Positions 7,078-10,208 of a stretch of 10,208 nt of DNA are shown in pieces (the first letter of the stretch is position 1; every line of letters begins with the position of its first letter). The position numbers were made by a program, and so were the translations under genes. The notes below the pieces were generated by a model. The model was not told where the DNA came from, did no database searches, and worked only from the letters and a program-made list of their open reading frames with translations. This DNA comes from Alphaproteobacteria bacterium CG11_big_fil_rev_8_21_14_0_20_44_7 (lineage in GTDB: Bacteria > Pseudomonadota > Alphaproteobacteria > Rickettsiales > 21-14-0-20-44-7), in assembly GCA_002787615.1 (NCBI GenBank), contig PCXJ01000033.1:1-10208 (forward strand). Reading direction: 5' to 3'.

Positions 7078-7480
7078 AGACCCGAACTTCCTCAAAGCTG
7101 ATTCTTGGATCTTGCTGGCTGGAAAAAGTAACTTGCTGCGGATTTACACCCATTCTTTTGATATCCTCAGCAACCTGAGCGCCATATGAATATGCCCTTT
7201 CGCTCAATTTCATATTTGATTTGGCATCTCTGCCCACCGGCGCATAGCTCACCACATCAAAAACCACAGTCGGCTTTGTTTTTACTGCTTCTGTCACCGC
7301 GTTATAAAGCTGCCCCTTATAGGAGATAACTTTTTGGTTATAGCGGATGGTAACAAGTGCAATTCGCTCTTGCTGCGCGCCCATAGCACTAGCTTGCGCG
7401 TCCGAGTAAGTAGAAAAGTTGCTACCTAGTGCAGCAGCGATGATTAGCAATGTCGCGAGAAAATATTTGTAATAGGTCAT
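7067..7480 (-). CDS. Small exported or membrane-anchored protein of unknown function
   Basis: 137 residues. Residues 1-30 look like a signal peptide: short n-region with Lys5, hydrophobic core FLATLLIIAAALG (7-19), and a possible signal peptidase I site after DAQA (27-30). The remaining ~105 residues would lie in the periplasm. The segment KLSERAYSYGAQVAEDIKRMGV (91-112), then QQVTFSSQQDPRISFEEVRVFV (115-136), resembles in pattern the second half of an OmpA-like domain (LSxxRAxxVxxxLxxxGV, a beta strand, then a final strand in the place of NRRVEI). The Asp and Arg peptidoglycan contacts are not clearly present, so this is an inference. It is the first gene of the operon with the GGDEF protein, pyrC and pyrD. 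No Shine-Dalgarno is visible; a promoter abuts the ATG. Confidence 0.72.
   Translation of the reverse strand: MTYYKYFLATLLIIAAALGSNFSTYSDAQASAMGAQQERIALVTIRYNQKVISYKGQLYNAVTEAVKTKPTVVFDVVSYAPVGRDAKSNMKLSERAYSYGAQVAEDIKRMGVNPQQVTFSSQQDPRISFEEVRVFVR
7087..7093 (-). promoter_or_regulatory. Ribosome binding site deciding a TTG start
   Basis: GAGGAAG on the minus strand lies inside the end of the upstream gene, nine bases before the TTG at 7077. It is one of the best Shine-Dalgarno sequences in the window and argues that the GGDEF protein starts there rather than at the TTG at 7095, which would lie upstream of it. Confidence 0.65.
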
Positions 7481-7486
7481 GATTTT

Positions 7487-7516
7487 GTATAAGATTATGG
7501 TTTAAATGTAGTTCAA
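7487..7516 (-). promoter_or_regulatory. Possible promoter of the pyrC-pyrD operon, leaderless geometry
   Basis: On the minus strand TTGAAC (7511-7516), an 18-base spacer and TTATAC (7487-7492) lie six bases before the ATG at 7480. Reading the -10 one base later as TATACA gives a 19-base spacer and a five-base gap. Weaker than the other promoters in the window, but this is the only clear candidate for the four-gene operon. Confidence 0.4.
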
Positions 7517-7539
7517 TTGATTTTGCATCATAAAACTGA

Positions 7540-7567
7540 TTGCAAAAATTACAAGAAAAAATACAAA
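7540..7567 (+). promoter_or_regulatory. Weak candidate promoter for the DUF2628-like gene
   Basis: TTGCAA (7540-7545), 16-base spacer, TACAAA (7562-7567), placing the transcription start about 7 bases before the ATG at 7580. Both boxes miss two consensus positions and the spacer is AT-rich, so chance is a real possibility. Confidence 0.25.
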
Positions 7568-7579
7568 AGTCGGCTGAAA

Positions 7580-7972
7580 ATGAAAATTTATACCGTATAT
7601 GAGAAAGAAAATGCCGAAGACCCGCGTGAAACGGCGGAATTTGTGCAGGAAGCTTTTTCGTGGATGGCGTTTCTCTTCCCGCTGAATATCATCTGGGCGC
7701 TGGATAAGCGCTGCTGGCTGTTTTTGCTGCTTATTGTGGTGATTGAATCTATATCCATCTTCGGTGCAGAATTTGCAGGATATCCTCCCGGCTATATTAT
7801 CGCATTTAAGATGCCGATTTATATCCTGTTGGGGATTTATGCCAATGATTTCCGGCGCTGGCACTTAGCACAGCGCGGCTATAAAATGGTTGGGATAACC
7901 AGTGGTGATAGAGAAGTTTATGCCCAGCATCGCTATTTTGACCGAGGAACGCATAACGTAGCGAAATCATAG
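7580..7972 (+). CDS. DUF2628-like membrane protein
   Basis: 130 residues. A polar N-terminus (MKIYTVYEKENAEDPRETAE) leads to EAFSWMAFLFPLNIIWALDKRCW, a pattern typical of DUF2628 proteins (FSWxAFLFxPxWxLxxRxW). A hydrophobic segment follows (LFLLLIVVIESISIFGAEFA), then a second (IIAFKMPIYILLGIYA), then NDFRRWHLAQRGYKMVG, again typical of the family's tail. About two to three membrane segments are expected in the inner membrane. Function is unknown. From memory, DUF2628 genes often lie among histidine genes in Alphaproteobacteria, and hisH lies 1.5 kb downstream here, although three other genes stand between. The frame is open further upstream, but the ATG at 7580 gives the usual family N-terminus; no good Shine-Dalgarno is present. 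Confidence 0.78.
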   Translation: MKIYTVYEKENAEDPRETAEFVQEAFSWMAFLFPLNIIWALDKRCWLFLLLIVVIESISIFGAEFAGYPPGYIIAFKMPIYILLGIYANDFRRWHLAQRGYKMVGITSGDREVYAQHRYFDRGTHNVAKS

Positions 7973-7980
7973 CAAAATCA

Positions 7981-8009
7981 TTGACAGAATAGACTAGTGA
8001 TGTTATAGG
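7981..8009 (+). promoter_or_regulatory. Strong-looking sigma70-type promoter of the 177-residue gene
   Basis: A perfect TTGACA (7981-7986), 17-base spacer, then TATAGG (8004-8009). Transcription would start near 8016, giving a leader of about 28 bases before the ATG at 8044. It follows the DUF2628-like stop by nine bases, so the next gene has its own promoter. Confidence 0.6.
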
Positions 8010-8027
8010 GTATCGCTCTAATTAACC

Positions 8028-8041
8028 ATTTGAGTTCAAAT
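8028..8041. repeat. Palindrome in the leader of the 177-residue gene
   Basis: ATTTGA-GT-TCAAAT, a perfect 6-bp inverted repeat with a two-base centre, ends two bases before the ATG at 8044. It occupies the place where a Shine-Dalgarno would be expected. Could be an operator downstream of the promoter; the short centre makes an RNA hairpin poor. Confidence 0.35.
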
Positions 8042-8043
8042 CA

Positions 8044-8577
8044 ATGTTATACATACAGGAAGCCGGCGCACCACAGGAAGTATTTTATAATGAATATCTC
8101 CGCTATGCTAACCAATATCTTAGAGTTCTGGGGTTAGATACAGTCCAAACTATTAGCGCGGAAGATTTTGCCGATTTGAGCCATGGCGAAACTGAGCGCA
8201 TCATACAAGATGCAAAGATTGCCGTTAATGTGGCTAATGATTGCTGGGACAGATATGCCGAAGAATACCTAGCTTCTGCCGCTTCATCAACTATTGACAT
8301 TCAAGATGAGGAGCGTTTTCGCCAAATCATCCAGCAAAACCTTGGGGAAGAACCTGATTATTCAGATGCGCAGCGAGATTTCGGCAGATTATTGCATGAT
8401 ATTCTGGGTAATGTGGGGTATAATCCTGATTTTTATGCAAGAACTCAAGATGCTCTGACGGAAATGGATTATGTCATTGATGGCTTGCGGGAAGTTTCAA
8501 AACTTGATGATAAAGGCTATAGAGAGAAAATAGAAAAACAAATGCAAGATAATAAGATTGACGGCTGGAACAGGTAA
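8044..8577 (+). CDS. Unrecognised acidic soluble protein, 177 residues
   Basis: Not recognised. The product is acidic, with no signal peptide, membrane segment or Cys cluster, and looks mostly alpha-helical. It starts MLYIQEAGAPQEVFYNEYLR; the middle (RIIQDAKIAVNVANDCWDRY, 65-84) reads as an amphipathic helix, and the C-terminus (REKIEKQMQDNKIDGWNR) is charged. No catalytic motif was found. The coding reading is supported by its own promoter, a full-length open frame and ordinary codon use. It stands alone, 71 bases after the DUF2628-like gene and 91 before the next, unlike the overlapping genes elsewhere in the window. The Shine-Dalgarno is weak (TGAG inside the palindrome). It could be a lineage-specific protein; no function is proposed. 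Confidence 0.7.
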   Translation: MLYIQEAGAPQEVFYNEYLRYANQYLRVLGLDTVQTISAEDFADLSHGETERIIQDAKIAVNVANDCWDRYAEEYLASAASSTIDIQDEERFRQIIQQNLGEEPDYSDAQRDFGRLLHDILGNVGYNPDFYARTQDALTEMDYVIDGLREVSKLDDKGYREKIEKQMQDNKIDGWNR

Positions 8578-8587
8578 ACTTAAGTTT
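8576..8587. repeat. 12-bp perfect palindrome overlapping a stop codon
   Basis: AAACTTAAGTTT is its own reverse complement with no central spacer. It shares two bases with the TAA of the 177-residue gene. With no loop it cannot form an ordinary RNA terminator hairpin; a protein-binding site or chance are the alternatives. Confidence 0.3.
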
Positions 8588-8626
8588 CACAAAAATTTAA
8601 CATAAAAATCATTCCAAAATCAATAA

Positions 8627-8646
8627 TATTAAGATATATTAAGATA
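8627..8646 (+). repeat. 10-bp perfect tandem repeat upstream of the 183-residue gene
   Basis: TATTAAGATA occurs twice in direct succession (8627-8636, 8637-8646), one helical turn apart, 22 bases before the ATG at 8669. It lies where a promoter -10 region would be expected (TATATT at 8635-8640 spans the junction), but no convincing -35 box is seen. It may be a binding site for a regulator or an AT-rich duplication. Confidence 0.45.
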
Positions 8647-8668
8647 GCAACAAATTAAGGCAGAAATT

Positions 8669-9220
8669 ATGGACCTAGTCAAAGCAGCATACAAAAACTC
8701 ATGGGCGGCAGCAGATTATCAATTCTTCGCAAATTCCATATCCAATGGCGATATGGAGAATATGCCGCAGACACTTTCGCAAGCACGCCAAAATGCGCTA
8801 CTCTATGCACGCAGAACTGCACGCGGAAAAGATGACTCAGTAGCAGAGCAAATTGACCAAGCGGTTAGCTTTGTCGCTCAATTTGCCGATAGAAAAGGCA
8901 ATTTTGCTCCAAGTACCTTCTGGAAATATAGATTATTCACCGAATGCGAAGAAAGCTGGAGAGATAAAGGCAAAGACTTTGCCGGAGGGAAACTTCCCGA
9001 TTTAGAGGAATTTATGCGTCTTCCTCTAGATAATGCTGCACAAGTACATGCGAGCAGAAACACTGAATTTAAGCTAATTGCAGATTTAGCCGAAGCTAGA
9101 AGACCAGCGCAAAAACCGGAAGCAGCTCAAGATTTTACGGGCATGCATGATACACTTTGCAGCATTGGCGAAATGGTGGTGGATACTATAAGATTTACAA
9201 AAGACGCGCTTGCACGCTGA
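8669..9220 (+). CDS. Unrecognised soluble protein, 183 residues
   Basis: Not recognised. No signal peptide or membrane segment; composition suggests a helical bundle with alternating Ala, Gln, Asp and Arg (SQARQNALLYARRTARGKDD, 37-56; AEQIDQAVSFVAQFADRKG, 59-77). An aromatic stretch (TFWKYRLFTECEESWRDKG, 83-101) and a Pro/Ala linker (ARRPAQKPEAAQ, 143-154) precede a short C-terminal helix. No known catalytic motif is visible. AAGG (8657-8660) eight bases before the ATG is a reasonable Shine-Dalgarno. A terminator-like hairpin follows two bases after the stop, so with the 91-base spacer upstream this looks like a single-gene unit. No clear similarity to the 177-residue protein was found by eye. 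Confidence 0.7.
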   Translation: MDLVKAAYKNSWAAADYQFFANSISNGDMENMPQTLSQARQNALLYARRTARGKDDSVAEQIDQAVSFVAQFADRKGNFAPSTFWKYRLFTECEESWRDKGKDFAGGKLPDLEEFMRLPLDNAAQVHASRNTEFKLIADLAEARRPAQKPEAAQDFTGMHDTLCSIGEMVVDTIRFTKDALAR

Positions 9221-9221
9221 T

Positions 9222-9248
9222 AAAAAGCTTTGAAAATTCAGGCTTTTT
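9222..9248 (+). terminator. Probable intrinsic terminator after the 183-residue gene
   Basis: AAAAAGC (9222-9228) pairs with GCTTTTT (9242-9248), giving a 7-bp stem whose 3' arm ends in a T run, two bases after the TGA. The loop is 13 bases. The stem has only two G:C pairs, so strength is uncertain. The loop contains the -35 box of the next promoter. Confidence 0.55.
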
Positions 9249-9257
9249 CTATATAAT
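9230..9257 (+). promoter_or_regulatory. Promoter of the 91-residue gene and hisH, leaderless geometry
   Basis: TTGAAA (9230-9235), 16-base spacer, perfect TATAAT (9252-9257), then six bases (9258-9263) to the ATG at 9264. The transcript should start at or next to the start codon. It is interleaved with the upstream terminator: the -35 lies in the hairpin loop and the -10 follows the 3' arm. Confidence 0.65.
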
Positions 9258-9263
9258 CCGCCT

Positions 9264-9539
9264 ATGTCACTAACATTTGAACAAAAAATCAAGCTGGAAA
9301 CACATAATGCGATTGTGCTTTGTCGCGGCACAAACTCCTCCGGCAAGAAATTCTGGGTGTATATTGAAGCCGAGAAAAAAACCGTCATGCAAATGCAGCA
9401 AGATTATGACAACCAAAAAGTTGTAAATTTCCTCGATTATGGCAAAGTGATAAAAAAAGGGATTTCTGATGAAATTCCCGAAGATGTAAAACGCTATATG
9501 GAAGAAGAGCACAACTTTAAGCATGACGAAAACGACTAA
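9264..9539 (+). CDS. Small unrecognised protein overlapping hisH, 91 residues
   Basis: Not recognised by name. A short soluble protein with an alternating strand/helix pattern: MSLTFEQKIKLETHNAIVLC, then CRGTNSSGKKFWVYIEAEKKT, a helix (VMQMQQDYDNQ), VVNFLDYGKVIKKGISDEIP, and a C-terminal acidic helix (EDVKRYMEEEHNFKHDEND). No catalytic motif, membrane segment or Cys pair is visible. It overlaps hisH by 17 bases, so the two are almost certainly co-transcribed and co-translated, and a perfect TATAAT lies six bases ahead of the ATG with no Shine-Dalgarno. The overlap suggests a role or regulation connected with histidine synthesis, but that rests on position only. Confidence 0.75.
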   Translation: MSLTFEQKIKLETHNAIVLCRGTNSSGKKFWVYIEAEKKTVMQMQQDYDNQKVVNFLDYGKVIKKGISDEIPEDVKRYMEEEHNFKHDEND

Positions 9540-10155
9540 AACCACACGCACCGTTATTATTGACTATGGCTCAGGCAATTTGCGCTCAGTCAGCAAGGCG
9601 TTTGAGCATATTTCAGACGGGATAGTGCAAATCACCTCCGACCCAAAGGATTTACAATCCGCAACTCATATTGTGCTGCCCGGCGTTGGTGCATTTGGCG
9701 ATTGCGCAGCTGGTTTACGGGCGCTGAATGGGATGGTGGCAGAGCTGGAAAAGCAAGTTCTGGACAATAAAAAACCATTCTTGGGCATCTGCGTTGGCAT
9801 GCAACTTCTCGCAGCAAAAGGCTATGAATATGGCGAGCATGATGGCTTGGGCTGGATTGGCGGAGAAGTGCGAAAAATCAAGCCTTCCGACAAGGGATTG
9901 CCGATTCCGCATATGGGTTGGAATTCGCTAAACTTAACCAAATCTCAACCATTAAATGATAAAATTAGCGGTGATGTATATTTCGTCCACTCGTACCAGT
10001 TGCATTGTGATGAAAAATATGTTCTAGCTACATGCGATTACGGCAGTGCAATAACGGCAATAGTTGCAAAGGGTAATATAATGGGTGTACAATTTCACCC
10101 AGAGAAGAGCCAGCAAATTGGCCTTTCTCTTTTGAAAAACTTTTTGGAGATTTAA
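9523..10155 (+). CDS. hisH: Imidazole glycerol phosphate synthase, glutaminase subunit
   Basis: 210 residues, the usual length. HisH is a class I glutamine amidotransferase; it releases ammonia from glutamine and channels it to HisF, which forms imidazole glycerol phosphate and AICAR in histidine synthesis. Visible motifs are VIIDYGSGNLRSV (11-23), VLPGVGAFGDC (51-61, oxyanion strand region), the nucleophile elbow GICVGMQLL (88-96, Cys90), PHMGWNSL (129-136), VYFVHSYQL (152-160) and GVQFHPEKSQ (188-197), completing the triad with His192 and Glu194. The start overlaps the previous gene by 17 bases and is the only ATG ahead of the first strand; an N-terminal run of Thr/Lys (MTKTTKTTRT) extends it by a few residues. 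hisF, its obligate partner, is not in the window. Confidence 0.98.
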   Translation: MTKTTKTTRTVIIDYGSGNLRSVSKAFEHISDGIVQITSDPKDLQSATHIVLPGVGAFGDCAAGLRALNGMVAELEKQVLDNKKPFLGICVGMQLLAAKGYEYGEHDGLGWIGGEVRKIKPSDKGLPIPHMGWNSLNLTKSQPLNDKISGDVYFVHSYQLHCDEKYVLATCDYGSAITAIVAKGNIMGVQFHPEKSQQIGLSLLKNFLEI

Positions 10156-10208
10156 GTGTCGCAGGATTTAGCTCAGGATATAACGCCACCAATGATAATA
10201 GTTGAAAA
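10156..10208 (+). CDS. Start of a further gene (first 17 codons, cut by window edge)
   Basis: GTG at 10156 directly abuts the hisH TAA, with GGAG (10146-10149) six bases ahead, a good Shine-Dalgarno inside hisH. The readable product is MSQDLAQDITPPMIIVE, cut by the window edge. A short polar tail followed by PPMIIVE resembles the beginning of SpoU-type RNA methyltransferases of the TrmJ kind (PxIILVEPQxGENIG), but only five or six residues bear on this. It does not look like HisA. An alternative start is the ATG at 10192. Confidence 0.5.
   Translation, partial: MSQDLAQDITPPMIIVE

Noticed and set aside
7078..7095. TTG start of the GGDEF gene at 7095
   Set aside because: The GAGGAAG sequence lies inside it and points to the TTG at 7077.
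8028..8041. Palindrome ATTTGA-GT-TCAAAT as an SOS (LexA) box
   Set aside because: It matches neither the E. coli CTGT-N8-ACAG form nor the alphaproteobacterial GTTC-N7-GTTC form.
8627..8646. Tandem TATTAAGATA as part of a CRISPR array or origin iterons
   Set aside because: Only two contiguous 10-base copies with no spacers, no further copies and no replication or Cas genes in the window.

Overview
The window is dense bacterial DNA, moderately AT-rich, with overlapping genes and no gap longer than about 110 bases. The quinone-dependent (class 2) dihydroorotate dehydrogenase, the DUF2628-like membrane protein near hisH and the overall codon style fit a Gram-negative, probably an alphaproteobacterium. 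That placement is an inference from gene content, not from a marker gene.

Bases 1-4282 are part of a surface-polysaccharide locus. A truncated NAD-dependent sugar-nucleotide epimerase/dehydratase (minus) faces away from a tight three-gene plus-strand operon: a NodB-like polysaccharide deacetylase, a sugar formyltransferase whose usual catalytic Asn is Gly, and a GT4-like glycosyltransferase. A second, DxD-type glycosyltransferase converges on them from the minus strand. Together they look like a set that builds and transfers a modified (possibly N-formyl) amino sugar.

Bases 4389-7480 (minus) read as one operon in the order secreted small protein, degenerate GGDEF-domain protein, pyrC, pyrD. 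PyrC and PyrD are consecutive steps of UMP synthesis and keep all their catalytic residues. The two genes ahead of them have no obvious link to pyrimidines; they overlap each other, and pyrC starts 12 nt after the second.

Bases 7580-10208 (plus) hold a DUF2628-like membrane protein, two unrecognised soluble proteins of 177 and 183 residues (the first with a clear sigma70-type promoter), a 91-residue unrecognised protein overlapping hisH, hisH itself with an intact glutaminase triad, and the first 17 codons of another gene. The two unrecognised genes are the least explained part of the window.

One pattern crosses these modules. Four genes (starts at 390, 4282, 7480 and 9264) have a plausible -35/-10 pair whose -10 box ends exactly six bases before the ATG, and none has a Shine-Dalgarno sequence. 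This predicts leaderless mRNAs. No mobile element, CRISPR array, tRNA or rRNA was seen.
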